A DNA stretch of 64,000 bases, taken from positions 1 through 64,000 of the forward strand of contig JAFCGF010000005.1 of NCBI GenBank assembly GCA_017608295.1. Direction: 5' to 3'. The stretch is from Candidatus Woesearchaeota archaeon. Its GTDB lineage: Archaea > Nanoarchaeota > Nanoarchaeia > Woesearchaeales > JAGVZT01. Below are positions 16,739-25,946 of this stretch, one piece after another. Position numbers and translations under genes: made by a program. A model generated the notes under the pieces. That model was not told the DNA's origin. It saw only the letters and a list, made by a program, of their open reading frames with translations, and did not search any database. Positions within the stretch are counted from its first letter, which is position 1; each line of letters begins with the position of its first letter.

Positions 16739-17643
16739 GGAAACACCTCTTCCCAATCGCCGTCATCTCCACTCGGAATGAACAGGCGATTCCTGTATGC
16801 GTTGAGACCCATCTTACTGAAGGACTTCATCACACCCCTTAACAGCCTGGAGCCCAGTTTGCTATCATTAAGGTTCATGTCCCACCAGAAACCATGCCTT
16901 CTGAGCACATAGGTCAGAAAGCTTTGCGAGTATGTTGCATCTGAATCATCAAATTGCCCATCAACATAGAATGTGCACCCTTCACCAAAGCCAACAAAAT
17001 CTTTGGTGAGAGTCCCAAGCGAGGGAACGTAGAATTCAGTTCGCGCAGCAAAACTCCCTGCAGCATTAACCTCGCCATTAGCCGTCAAGACACTACGCTT
17101 AGCTGCTGTTCCAAGTTCATTGATTGATCCATTGAACTGAAGGTTCACGTATTCCACGCGATTTGCCACACATCTTGCATCTGCTGAGCAGGATATCCTC
17201 ATGGGATTCTGCTTTGTCCCTCTAAGATAACGCAGGAGATATGGGGGAGGGCGCTTCATCTCAAGTGAGAACACAAAATCATTATGACCCTGATTATAGA
17301 GTGCCTGCAATAGGGGGCTAAGTACTATCTCATCGGTGACCTGAAATGCCTTTTCATTTGTGGCATCACGAACAGCATCAATCACATCATGAATAAAGCT
17401 ACAGGGGTCCTCGATTGCCGGTTCGTCCTCAAGAATCTCAGAGATCTCAGTTGTGAGGTCATTGAATCCCCTCTCACCACCCAGGCCTGCGAAGCGATAA
17501 CCAGTATTGTTGCCGATATCAATATAGATAGCCGTAATGCGGTCAACGTGGCTGGAATAGTCATGCTCCAGCCCTGGCTCGTAGAATCCTCTGTCAACTG
17601 ACCGCTCCAATCCTCCCAGGCCGTCAAGGACATCGCGGCTCAC
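16735..17643 (-). CDS. Four-paralogue family member 3, unknown function
   Basis: This 302-residue protein starts at GTG 17643 (MSRDVLDGLGGLERS), overlapping the previous stop. It keeps YEPGLEHDYSSHVDRI, SPLLQALYNQGHNDF, the RGTKQNPMRISCSA block, repeats such as GTAAKRSV and GSFAARTEFYV, CTFYVDG, and ends with YRNRLFIPSGDDGDWEEVFP. It is longer than its sisters because of an insert before the last motif. The codons for the terminal EEVFP contain the GAGGTG that serves as ribosome-binding site for paralogue 2. Confidence 0.75.
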   Translation of the reverse strand: MSRDVLDGLGGLERSVDRGFYEPGLEHDYSSHVDRITAIYIDIGNNTGYRFAGLGGERGFNDLTTEISEILEDEPAIEDPCSFIHDVIDAVRDATNEKAFQVTDEIVLSPLLQALYNQGHNDFVFSLEMKRPPPYLLRYLRGTKQNPMRISCSADARCVANRVEYVNLQFNGSINELGTAAKRSVLTANGEVNAAGSFAARTEFYVPSLGTLTKDFVGFGEGCTFYVDGQFDDSDATYSQSFLTYVLRRHGFWWDMNLNDSKLGSRLLRGVMKSFSKMGLNAYRNRLFIPSGDDGDWEEVFP

Positions 17644-18449
17644 GGAAACACCTCTTCCCAGCCGTCTCCCTTAGGGTGGAAGAGCCGATTTCTATTCTCG
17701 AAGAAATAGGTTGAGCGGAACTCACGCACCCTCGCTCGTGTCATGTGCATGTCCACATAGAACTCACATTCCCGGGGTGTCTCAGGAGAATCAATTCCCC
17801 TTGGGAGGAATTGCATCCCCTTCACGTAGAAGGAACAGTTACTGCTATAATAGCCAACCTGCTGCGAATCTCCCTCAAAGTGGAACTCACTGTCGTGTGA
17901 ATGTGCGCCTGCGCGGAACACATTGCCCACAAGAGTAAGTGAGCAATTCCTCACCTTATGGCCGAAGAAGCCTGTATCCGCCCTGTACGCCACGACAAGA
18001 GGCGCTTTCTTAGTCCCCATAAGATAGCTCCCCAGGCTCGTTGGATAGCAAGGCAGGCTATAACCATCTATAGCAAAATTATTGTGGCCAAGGTTGTACA
18101 GTGACTGTACAAGCGGGTCGACAAGCTGACCGAGATTGGTGAGCTTGTTCTCAGAGCCTTCCTCATCAAGCCTCAGCGCGATACCATCCACCACAGCGTC
18201 GATGAAAATGTTCGCGTTGAACTCGGAATCAACAATATCATCAAGAATCACGGTGAATCTCTCAACATTCTCTTTAAACAGTTTCTTGTGCTGGTGCGTT
18301 CCGACGAGTCGCCGAAGGTCATCCAGATACATACCAACAAACACATCCACAAGCCCCCTATCAAAGCCATCCTTACCCGGCTCGTAGTGCTCGCGCTCTC
18401 CTGAAAAAGTTAAATCTAATCCTTCCTCTGAAAAGAGGTCTCGGCTCAT
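17640..18449 (-). CDS. Four-paralogue family member 4 (first gene), unknown function
   Basis: This 269-residue protein leads the cluster and starts MSRDLFSEEGLDLTF. It shows every family motif: GEREHYEPGKDGFDRGLVD, DPLVQSLYNLGHNNF, LMGTKKAPLVVAYRA, CSLTLVGN, SHDSEFHFEGD, CSFYVKG, CEFYVD and ENRNRLFHPKGDGWEEVFP. The N-terminal third is helical and acidic, the rest beta-rich. Its terminal codons provide the ribosome-binding site of the next gene. It is cytosolic by sequence. I do not recognise the family. Confidence 0.75.
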   Translation of the reverse strand: MSRDLFSEEGLDLTFSGEREHYEPGKDGFDRGLVDVFVGMYLDDLRRLVGTHQHKKLFKENVERFTVILDDIVDSEFNANIFIDAVVDGIALRLDEEGSENKLTNLGQLVDPLVQSLYNLGHNNFAIDGYSLPCYPTSLGSYLMGTKKAPLVVAYRADTGFFGHKVRNCSLTLVGNVFRAGAHSHDSEFHFEGDSQQVGYYSSNCSFYVKGMQFLPRGIDSPETPRECEFYVDMHMTRARVREFRSTYFFENRNRLFHPKGDGWEEVFP

Positions 18450-18547
18450 GGTGCTGTCAAGAAAAGGGAATCTCGCTGGACTTTTAAGCGTTCCGTAGAA
18501 TGCTGACTACATAGTGCTCAATTAAGGAAGAATAGTCTGATCAAGGC

Positions 18548-18769
18548 CTACGCTGCAAGGGCCTGGCAGTGCTCCTCAAGCAACTCCATCTCTGCCCGCA
18601 GCATCTTGAGCTGATACAGCCTAGCTGGATGGATCTGGTTTCTCTTGCTGTCCCACTCGAGAGTGCTAATCTTGCGCTCCACAAAACGGATCCGGCTGGC
18701 AGCCTCATCTTTAGACAGGCCTGCTACTTCTTCTACTAACTGCTGTGCATCTTTTTTTTCTAGGTCCAT
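18548..18769 (-). CDS. Small helical protein of unknown function
   Basis: This 73-residue protein is almost all predicted helix with heptad-like Leu spacing (QLVEEVAGLSKDEAASRIRFV and LYQLKMLRAEMELLEEH), suggesting a two-helix coiled coil. It follows the next gene upstream on the same strand with a 15-base gap. No motif gives a function. Confidence 0.6.
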   Translation of the reverse strand: MDLEKKDAQQLVEEVAGLSKDEAASRIRFVERKISTLEWDSKRNQIHPARLYQLKMLRAEMELLEEHCQALAA

Positions 18770-18784
18770 AGGGTGTACCCCAAT

Positions 18785-19129
18785 TCACTTATTAAAGAAA
18801 TCCCAGCACAGATAACCCCTGCCGCTGGATATTGACTCCTTCTCAAAGTTCTTCACCTTGCCTTGGTCAGTGTCGAACTGGGCAAAGAAAATGGTTGTCC
18901 CCTGCAGCGGCTCTCCTCTTTTTGCCGCCTTCAGGAGGTAGGTCCCGTTGTCCCAGTTCTGAGACTGCATCTGGAGGAACTCAACAAAGCCGTTCTTGGA
19001 GGCAAGGGTTGATTTATCAACATACATGAACGGCTTCTTGTGATAAGGCTTGCGCAAGCGCTTGCCAATCTTGATGACATGCATAGGCTTGCTGAAGTCT
19101 ATATTTTCCTTCTTCTGTTTTAGTACCAT
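18785..19129 (-). CDS. Small basic protein of unknown function
   Basis: This 114-residue protein begins with a Lys-rich stretch and has a central LASKNGFVEFLQMQSQNWDNG and the segment QGTTIFFAQFDTDQGKVKNF. There is no membrane segment or known motif. It stands where rps7 and translation factor genes often follow rps12 in archaea, but it does not resemble them. Confidence 0.6.
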   Translation of the reverse strand: MVLKQKKENIDFSKPMHVIKIGKRLRKPYHKKPFMYVDKSTLASKNGFVEFLQMQSQNWDNGTYLLKAAKRGEPLQGTTIFFAQFDTDQGKVKNFEKESISSGRGYLCWDFFNK

Positions 19130-19267
19130 GGTATGAACACAACGAAAGACTAAACAAAACCGGAAAAAACACCGGTGAATTTGTCCTTATTCAGTAAAAA
19201 GAGAATGGTGCTATATATATATATGTTTGGGTCTGATTTCAGACGATAAATACCAGCAGAACTCTAA

Positions 19268-19705
19268 TCAGCGCCTGGCTTTCTCGAGCTTCCCGGAGAG
19301 TAACGCGGGCAGGCTCTGGTCATTCACCTGGATGACACACCAGCGCACGCCGGGGATGTCTCCCTTTGCACGGCCCTTGTTGCCGCCAATACATTCAATC
19401 ATGACTTCGTCGTGCTCATCAATCATCTTGATGGCACCGTCGCCCGGGGTAAAAGCGGTCACCTGCTTACCATTCTTGGTCAATTGCACACGCACGCACT
19501 TCCTCATGCCTGAGTGAGGCTGCTTCGCCTCCAATTGAGTCTTTTCAAGCACAATTCCCTTGGCCTGCGACGCTCCCGCAAGGGGGTCTGATTTCTTCTT
19601 CAACCGGAGGACGCGCCTCTTATAGTAGGGGTCACTCCACCTAAATTTATGCCTTCGCTTCTTCAGGCGGTCTCCCGCATTCAGACCATTCGCTTTTTTT
19701 GCCAT
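19268..19705 (-). CDS. rps12: Small ribosomal subunit protein uS12
   Basis: This 145-residue protein carries the S12 landmarks [30 protein letters not shown] (split here for its parts: [10 protein letters not shown] at the decoding-site loop, then VQLTKNG) and AFTPGDGA. S12 sits at the decoding centre and monitors codon-anticodon pairing. The start overlaps the nusA stop (TAATG). It is the last gene of the rpoH-B''-B'-A'-A''-rpl30e-nusA-rps12 run, the standard archaeal order; rps7 does not follow. Confidence 0.96.
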   Translation of the reverse strand: MAKKANGLNAGDRLKKRRHKFRWSDPYYKRRVLRLKKKSDPLAGASQAKGIVLEKTQLEAKQPHSGMRKCVRVQLTKNGKQVTAFTPGDGAIKMIDEHDEVMIECIGGNKGRAKGDIPGVRWCVIQVNDQSLPALLSGKLEKARR

Positions 19706-20124
19706 TATACAACCTTCAGTTCCGATATATCAAAATGGCGCCGTACAATCGCTTCGTAACGAGCGACGTTCTGGCGTCCCTTGCCAATGAGCAGGGCACG
19801 ATTTTCCCGGCTTGTGCCCTCAATCACGACACTCTCGCCGTCCCTACGGACGTCTTTCACCCTAAGCGGGTGGATAAGATTCCGCACAAACTGCGTTACT
19901 TCGGGGTCAAACTCCACTATTTTAATCTTTCGCTTTAAAAGGGCCCTTAGTTTTTTCAGCCTCTCTCCGCCCCTTCCAATCGCCTTTCCTGCCTGATGCT
20001 GCTCGACGACAAACAAAATACCTGAGTCCTTGCCTGGCATGCAATCCTTAAGCTTCGCCCCAGTCACGCGCTCGAACAGGCTCATAGCCTGTATCAGCGC
20101 AGTATCGTACTTGACGCGGGCCAT
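19705..20124 (-). CDS. nusA: NusA-like KH-domain transcription factor
   Basis: This 139-residue protein is the short archaeal NusA made of two KH domains, with [12 protein letters not shown] in the first and [16 protein letters not shown] in the second. It lacks the N-terminal polymerase-binding and S1 domains of bacterial NusA. I chose the ATG at 20124 ([14 protein letters not shown]), one base after the rpl30e stop; a longer frame would start inside that gene. It probably binds RNA during elongation or termination. Confidence 0.92.
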   Translation of the reverse strand: MARVKYDTALIQAMSLFERVTGAKLKDCMPGKDSGILFVVEQHQAGKAIGRGGERLKKLRALLKRKIKIVEFDPEVTQFVRNLIHPLRVKDVRRDGESVVIEGTSRENRALLIGKGRQNVARYEAIVRRHFDISELKVV

Positions 20125-20125
20125 C

Positions 20126-20413
20126 CTATTCCTTCCGTAGTCCCAGGACAAGGATAGTATGCTGCCTCCTGCACAGCACACCCAGCTCATCGCTCGGCAT
20201 CTTCAGGAGTTTGACAGGAATGCCCGAAAGCTCTCCATAATGCTCTACCTCAGTCCGCACATCCTCAGGGCAGTTTGAGGCGAGGTATACCATCTCCACA
20301 GTGCCTTCACGCACCATCTGCATGGTTTGCCTGACGCCGAACACGAGGCGCCCCTGCTTACGGAAATTCTTTATTTGTGTTGTCGAGTCCGTTTTAGTCG
20401 TCTTTATTGCCAT
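20126..20413 (-). CDS. rpl30e: Large ribosomal subunit protein eL30
   Basis: This 95-residue protein has the L7Ae/L30e fold pattern with NFRKQGRLVFGVRQTMQMV and VYLASNCPEDV, then LGVLCRR. It binds kink-turn RNA. I preferred the ATG at 20413 (MAIKTTKTD), preceded by a GAGATGAT site, over an upstream in-frame TTG overlapping rpoA2. The place between rpoA2 and nusA is conserved in archaea. Confidence 0.93.
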   Translation of the reverse strand: MAIKTTKTDSTTQIKNFRKQGRLVFGVRQTMQMVREGTVEMVYLASNCPEDVRTEVEHYGELSGIPVKLLKMPSDELGVLCRRQHTILVLGLRKE

Positions 20414-20427
20414 AGTATCATCTCTTC

Positions 20428-21564
20428 TCAATTCTTCGAGACCAGCTTGGGCAGCCCTGTGCCAAGCGGAACCGGCTGGTTTAGCATGACGTTCTCCACG
20501 ACGCTCGTCAGTGGATCTACCTCTCCGGACAGTGCAGCTGCGATGAGGTGCCGGATTGGTGTCTCAAAAGACGCCCTAGCCAAAGCGCTGCTCTTCTCCT
20601 GCACGACACCATATCTCGTGATACCCTTTATCAACCCCGAGACGCACATCGTGTCAGCCACGAGCATGATGTGCCGCGTATCGACATTCAGTCCCTGTGT
20701 CTCGATGACGTTGAGCACCTCCTTTAGGACAGTGGCGCGTGCTGCCTCGACACCAAGAACCGCTCTAACCTCATGGATATCATTTGAGGTGGTGCGATCC
20801 TTATCGACAAAGTCGAGCATGAGTACACGGTGCAGGCTCGTACCGGCGGTGACGATGATGAACTCATCATCCTTCTTCACCGGAAGAACCTGGCTGATAT
20901 TTTTCACACCCTTGATGTACGTCTTTTTCATCTTCTCTTTCATCCTATAGAGATCCTTGATGTCCATCTTCTGCTTACTGCTCGTGATGATGAGCTGGAA
21001 TTCCTCAATCTCCACTGCAAGAGACTTGAATGACTGTCGGATTTTCTTCTTGATGTCCTTCGGCTCGAGATCAAGGTCATCGAGCTTCTCAGCATCAAGT
21101 GTCATCTCTATACTCAGCTCGAGTGGATTGATGACGAAGCGCGTGACAATCTCATGTAGCTTGGTCTCCTTGATGGACATGGCCTTCTTCTTAATGTCCT
21201 TTCCCTTGTTGAACGGGCTTTTGAGGTAAATTTCCATCATGGGTGTGGAAATCTTCTTCTTCGCGTCGAGAATCTCGATGATTCTCGGAAGACCGACAGT
21301 GACGTTCATCTGTGACACTCCAGCAAAGTGGAAAGTGTTAAGTGTCATCTGGGTGCCCGGCTCGCCGATAGACTCTGCCGCGACAAGGCCCACACACTCT
21401 CCAGGCTCGACGAGCATGCGCTCATATTCCTCAAGAGCGCTAGCGAAAACCTTCTCGACCTTGCTCTTCGCAGCCTTGGGTGGAAGCGCCTCCTCGATTT
21501 CTTTAATGATGCTCTCGGGAAGCTTCCCAGCATATTTCCGTTTTATAGTTGAATCTACTGGCAT
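20428..21564 (-). CDS. rpoA2: RNA polymerase subunit A'' (RpoA2)
   Basis: This 378-residue protein is the C-terminal part of the largest RNA polymerase subunit. It contains the trigger-loop region with [21 protein letters not shown] (the piece [18 protein letters not shown] is diagnostic) and the jaw and clamp C-terminus. Archaea split this subunit into A' and A''. The ATG is 8 bases after a GAGG located in the last codons of rpoA1, so translation is coupled. No intein is visible at the common trigger-loop site. Confidence 0.97.
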   Translation of the reverse strand: MPVDSTIKRKYAGKLPESIIKEIEEALPPKAAKSKVEKVFASALEEYERMLVEPGECVGLVAAESIGEPGTQMTLNTFHFAGVSQMNVTVGLPRIIEILDAKKKISTPMMEIYLKSPFNKGKDIKKKAMSIKETKLHEIVTRFVINPLELSIEMTLDAEKLDDLDLEPKDIKKKIRQSFKSLAVEIEEFQLIITSSKQKMDIKDLYRMKEKMKKTYIKGVKNISQVLPVKKDDEFIIVTAGTSLHRVLMLDFVDKDRTTSNDIHEVRAVLGVEAARATVLKEVLNVIETQGLNVDTRHIMLVADTMCVSGLIKGITRYGVVQEKSSALARASFETPIRHLIAAALSGEVDPLTSVVENVMLNQPVPLGTGLPKLVSKN

Positions 21565-24135
21565 TCACATCACCTCCGCGATGAGCTTCTTCACATCGAG
21601 TTTTCCCTTCTCAGACTTTGAGACATCGATGCTGTCCTCGCCATACTCGAACTGGATAATCTTTCCTGCAGCATCCCTCACAGTCCCGTCATACTCGACT
21701 TTCAGGTCCTGCATCGCGTTCGCAAGCCTCCTGTAAAGATAGCCTGACTTAGGCGTTCTCAGGGCGGTGTCCATGAGGGAGTCCCTACCTGTCATGGAGC
21801 CAAAGAAGAACTCGTGCGGAGTCAATCCATCCTTGAAGCCGTGGCGGATAAAGCCATGGGCATCAGGGGAAAGGTCGCCACGCTCGAATGCCGAAAGAGT
21901 CCTATGATTAAAGCCCCTCACGATACGCTGGCCGCGCATAGCCTGTTGGCCGACGCAGGCAGCCATCTGCGCGAGGTTGAGGAAATTGCCTCTCGAACCA
22001 GAGTTGGCCATCACCAGGGTCGCAGTATCTTGAGGTCCGAACTCCTTGACGACTTTACCAGTCATGTTTCTGGCCTTGTTCAGCCGCTCAAGAATCTTGA
22101 GCTCAAGAGTCTCCATTTTGCTTCTGCCAGGAAGGGCCTCAAGCTTGTCCTCGCGGTACTGGGTGATGAGCTCCGCCACATCCCTATCAGACTCTTCGAT
22201 AGTCTGGACCACGCGCTCTTTTGCATCGGGAGGCAGGTCTGTATCAGATATAGCAGTCGAAAAACCGTGGTCAAGCAGCACAAACACGCCCAACCTGAAT
22301 ATATTCCTGATAAGCTCGATGGTCGCCTGGGGACCGTACTTTTTGTGGAAGTTCCTGAACATCAATCCAGAGCCTTCTCCAAGATTCTGCCGGTCCATCA
22401 CTCCCTTCAGGAGTTTGCCTTTCTTAATGACGACAGGAGAACGGTCTCGCGCAGTCCCGGTGAAGCTAAAATCCTTTGGGAGCAGGGCGCTGAATACCTC
22501 CTTTCCGGAAACTTCCTTCTTCTTAGCCAAACCCTTGAAATCATCCACGCCCACCTGGGCAAGGAGTTGCATAGCATCCTCATAAGAATACGAGAGCTGC
22601 TTGGTGAGGATATAGCAGCCGGATATCGCATCCTGGATGCAGCCGATAACGTTAAGGCCATATCTCGGGCTGATAAGCTGAGTCGTGACTTCCATGAGGA
22701 TTTCCGCCTCTGCGCGCGCCTCCTCTGTCTGCGGAACGTGCAGGTTCATCTCGTCCCCGTCAAAGTCCGCGTTGTAGGGGTGGCACACAGCAGGGTTCAG
22801 CCGGAGTGTCTTATAGGGCAGGACCTTGATGCGGTGGCACATCATAGACATCCTGTGCAATGAGGGTTGCCTGTTGAACACTGAGATATCGCCATCCATC
22901 AGATGTCTCTCAACAATAAATCCCGGCTGAAGCTCCTCAAGGAGCTGCTCTTGTGTCTCGTCGGTAATCTTTTTCTTCTTCCCGTCCGGGCGCACCACAT
23001 AATTAGCACCTGGATACTTAGTCGGCCCGCGCTCGACGAACTTACGCAGGTATTCCATGTTCCAGGGAGTAATACGCTCTGGAATGGTCAGCTTCTTCGC
23101 CATCACAAACGGGACGCCGACTTCATTGAGTCCAATCATAGGATCAGGGCTGATAACAGTACGGGCGGAGAAGTTAGTCCTCTTACCTGCAAGGTTATGT
23201 CTTATACGACCGCGCTTGCTCTTGATTCTCTCGGTAAGGGTCTTGAGAGGCTGTCCGGAACGGTGCCGCGCTGGTGGAAGCTGCGCGACGCTGTTGTCAA
23301 AAAACGTCGTGACGTGATATTGCAGCAAATCCCACAGGTCCTCAATGATAATCTCCGGTGCGCCGGCGTTGATGTTCTCGAACAGGCGCTGGTTGATACG
23401 CACGATGTCGCCAAGCTTATGCGTCAGGTCATCCTCGCTCCTCTCTCCGGACTCAAGGGTAATGGACGGGCGCATTGGCACCGGCGGAATTGGCAGCACA
23501 GTCAGGACCATCCACTCAGGCCTCACTGCCTTGGGGTTCAGGCCGAGGACTGCGAGGTCATCATCTGAGATTTTCTCGAGGCGGGTGCGCAACTCGATTG
23601 GGTTGATGCGCTTCTCATCCTCATTATATGTTGTCGGCTTCTCGAGTGATATCTTATGCTGTGAGGTTTTACAGTGCGGGCACTTCGTGGCGTTCTTTGC
23701 CTTCTTCGCCGCAAGTTTATGGGCCTCACGCTGGGCCCCTATACCTCCACGCTCGAATGCCTTTTCTGCTTCCTCGTTGAACTCTTTGATGACAGCAGGC
23801 GAAAGAAGGACGCGATAGCAGTCCCTGCATGTCCCTCTGAGCAGCATGAGCACTGTAGGCACAAACTTGATGTGCACGACAGGCCGCGCCAGGGCGATGT
23901 AGCCAAAATGCCCTACGCACTCCTTGATCTTGCCGCCACAGGTCTTGCATCTGAGCCCTGGGTCAATAACACCAAGGCGGATGTCCATGAGGCCGCCATC
24001 TACAGGATAGCCCTCCTTATCGTACAGCTCCGGTGTCACAATCTTGGCCGAGGCCATCTTCTTGATAATGACGGGGCTCAATACCCCAAAGGAAATCTTC
24101 CCGACCTTCTTGCTGATTATACCAATATTTTCCAT
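21565..24135 (-). CDS. rpoA1: RNA polymerase subunit A' (RpoA1)
   Basis: This protein of about 856 residues carries the clamp zinc sites (CKTCGGKIKECVGHFGY and CPHCKTSQHK) and the catalytic loop NADFDGDEMNLHVPQ with the three Mg-binding Asp. I chose the ATG at 24135 (MENIGIISKKVGKISFG) because GGTGAT ends just upstream; the frame is open to a GTG at 24147. It lies 5 bases after rpoB1. Length is normal for archaea, with no intein at the DFDGD site. Confidence 0.97.
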   Translation of the reverse strand: MENIGIISKKVGKISFGVLSPVIIKKMASAKIVTPELYDKEGYPVDGGLMDIRLGVIDPGLRCKTCGGKIKECVGHFGYIALARPVVHIKFVPTVLMLLRGTCRDCYRVLLSPAVIKEFNEEAEKAFERGGIGAQREAHKLAAKKAKNATKCPHCKTSQHKISLEKPTTYNEDEKRINPIELRTRLEKISDDDLAVLGLNPKAVRPEWMVLTVLPIPPVPMRPSITLESGERSEDDLTHKLGDIVRINQRLFENINAGAPEIIIEDLWDLLQYHVTTFFDNSVAQLPPARHRSGQPLKTLTERIKSKRGRIRHNLAGKRTNFSARTVISPDPMIGLNEVGVPFVMAKKLTIPERITPWNMEYLRKFVERGPTKYPGANYVVRPDGKKKKITDETQEQLLEELQPGFIVERHLMDGDISVFNRQPSLHRMSMMCHRIKVLPYKTLRLNPAVCHPYNADFDGDEMNLHVPQTEEARAEAEILMEVTTQLISPRYGLNVIGCIQDAISGCYILTKQLSYSYEDAMQLLAQVGVDDFKGLAKKKEVSGKEVFSALLPKDFSFTGTARDRSPVVIKKGKLLKGVMDRQNLGEGSGLMFRNFHKKYGPQATIELIRNIFRLGVFVLLDHGFSTAISDTDLPPDAKERVVQTIEESDRDVAELITQYREDKLEALPGRSKMETLELKILERLNKARNMTGKVVKEFGPQDTATLVMANSGSRGNFLNLAQMAACVGQQAMRGQRIVRGFNHRTLSAFERGDLSPDAHGFIRHGFKDGLTPHEFFFGSMTGRDSLMDTALRTPKSGYLYRRLANAMQDLKVEYDGTVRDAAGKIIQFEYGEDSIDVSKSEKGKLDVKKLIAEVM

Positions 24136-24140
24136 GATAA

Positions 24141-25946
24141 TCACCACTTCCTCTCAAGCATCAATCTTGGATAAAGACACAGCGACTTCATCTCATCCAT
24201 GATGAGCTTGAATGCGTAGCTGAGCTCAATGAAGCTGATTTTCGCGTGGTCGCCGCAGTTGACGCAGTACGCCCTATTCTTGAAGGGATCGTACACAGAC
24301 ACCATGCCACACTCCTCACACACTGGCACCACTGTTTTGTCAGAATCAAAGCGCTCCTTCAGCAAAAGAGACGCGCCGTGGGCGACAAAGGTGTCTTTCT
24401 CCATCTCTCCAAGCCTTAAGCCTCCTTCCTTGGCGCGCCCTTCTGTCGGCTGCCTTGTCAGGAGTTGGATTGGACCTCTGGCACGAGCATGAATCTTGTT
24501 CGCGACCATGTGCTTCAGTTTCATGTAGTACATGTTGCCCACATAAATTTTCACAGGATATCCTTCTCCAGTCCGGCCGCTGTACACCATCTCTGTGCCG
24601 TTCTCCCTGAAGCCAAGCCTCAGAAGCTCCTGGCGGATGCGATCCTCAGGATCTCCTGAGAACAGCGTGCCGTCGATGTAATCTCCCTTCAGCGCTCCGA
24701 CCTTTCCACCCACGAGTTCTATAAGGTGGGAAATAGTCATACGCGAGGGGATACCGTGCGGCGAGAAAATAAGGTCAGGAGTGATACCGCTCGCAGTGAA
24801 CGGCATGTCCCCAGAGGGAACAATCAGCCCCACAACACCTTTCTGGCCGTGCCTGGAGGTGAACTTATCCCCTATCTCCGGGACTCTGGTGTCACGGACC
24901 TTGACTTTCACGAGGCGGTTGCCCTCCTTATTCTCGGTAAGGACCACGAAATCAACAATCCCCTTCTCACCATGCGCAAGGCAGACTGAACTCTCTCGTC
25001 TCGTGTCGAGGGAGAGGTTGTATTGGTCTATGCTGCTAAGGAACCTCGGCGGAGAGGTCTTACCAATGACTACATCTCCGGTGACGACCTTCGCCTCAGG
25101 GAAGATTATGCCGTCCTCCTCAATAAGGCGGTAGTCATGCTCTGACTTGTAGCCCTTAACATCCTTATCAGGAATGCCAATATCATCCATCAGGCCGCCA
25201 GAATATCTCAGCTCCTCTGCCTTGAGGGGCCTGAAGTAAGTGCTTCGGGCGAGACCGCGCTCGATTGAGCCCTTATTCAGGATAATCGCGTCCTCCATAT
25301 TGTAGCCCTGATAGCTCATGACAGCGACAACGACGTTCTGCCCTGCGGGATGCTTATCATACTCGCTGACTTTGTGCATCACGCTCCTTACGAGGGGCAC
25401 CTGTGGAGTGACAAGAAGGTTCACGTCCATGTCTGTGCGCTGGTGGAAGTTACTCACATACAAGCCGATGGCCTGCTTCTGGTTCTTTGAGCCCATGTTG
25501 ATTCTTGCCGGCGGGCTGAAATTGCCAAAGGGCACGAGTGAAGTACAAAGACCGACTATGCCTAGCGGGGATATCTCCAGGTGAGTATGCTTCTCAGTGA
25601 GTTGATCCTCAGTGAATGCCACAAGGGCACTCTCTTCTTCTCCCGCATCAAGGTACTCAATGACGCCGTTCTTCACAAGGTCGTCCCAACTTGAATCGTT
25701 CTTCTGTATGCTCTTCAGGTGCTTCTCTGTGAGCAGGGGCACTCCATCCTTGACTATGATGAGAGGCCTCACCAGCCTGCCATTAGAACACTCAATCTCA
25801 ATATCTCCTGTCAGGGATAAATGGATATTGGACTTTTGCGGGAGCTGGCCCTTTCTGCGCTCTTCGACGAACCGCTTCACGAGCTCTTCTCCTTCTTGTA
25901 CATTCCCTATGAATTTTCCGTTAAGATAGACTTCTGCCATTTTCAT
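24141..25946 (-). CDS. rpoB1: RNA polymerase subunit B' (RpoB1)
   Basis: This 601-residue protein is the C-terminal half of the second-largest subunit, with GYNMEDAIILNKGSIERGL, GDKFTSRHGQKGVVG, and a C-terminal zinc site (CEECGMVSVYDPF and YCVNCGDH). RpoB is encoded as two genes, as in many euryarchaeal and some DPANN lineages, unlike the single gene of most Thermoproteota. The ATG at 25946 overlaps the rpoB2 stop; a second ATG two codons on is better spaced from GAGG. Confidence 0.97.
   Translation of the reverse strand: MKMAEVYLNGKFIGNVQEGEELVKRFVEERRKGQLPQKSNIHLSLTGDIEIECSNGRLVRPLIIVKDGVPLLTEKHLKSIQKNDSSWDDLVKNGVIEYLDAGEEESALVAFTEDQLTEKHTHLEISPLGIVGLCTSLVPFGNFSPPARINMGSKNQKQAIGLYVSNFHQRTDMDVNLLVTPQVPLVRSVMHKVSEYDKHPAGQNVVVAVMSYQGYNMEDAIILNKGSIERGLARSTYFRPLKAEELRYSGGLMDDIGIPDKDVKGYKSEHDYRLIEEDGIIFPEAKVVTGDVVIGKTSPPRFLSSIDQYNLSLDTRRESSVCLAHGEKGIVDFVVLTENKEGNRLVKVKVRDTRVPEIGDKFTSRHGQKGVVGLIVPSGDMPFTASGITPDLIFSPHGIPSRMTISHLIELVGGKVGALKGDYIDGTLFSGDPEDRIRQELLRLGFRENGTEMVYSGRTGEGYPVKIYVGNMYYMKLKHMVANKIHARARGPIQLLTRQPTEGRAKEGGLRLGEMEKDTFVAHGASLLLKERFDSDKTVVPVCEECGMVSVYDPFKNRAYCVNCGDHAKISFIELSYAFKLIMDEMKSLCLYPRLMLERKW

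Noticed and set aside
21814..22863. A 349-codon open frame on the plus strand opposite rpoA1
   Set aside because: It lies entirely antisense to a highly conserved polymerase gene, has no ribosome-binding site and its protein has no domain-like pattern.
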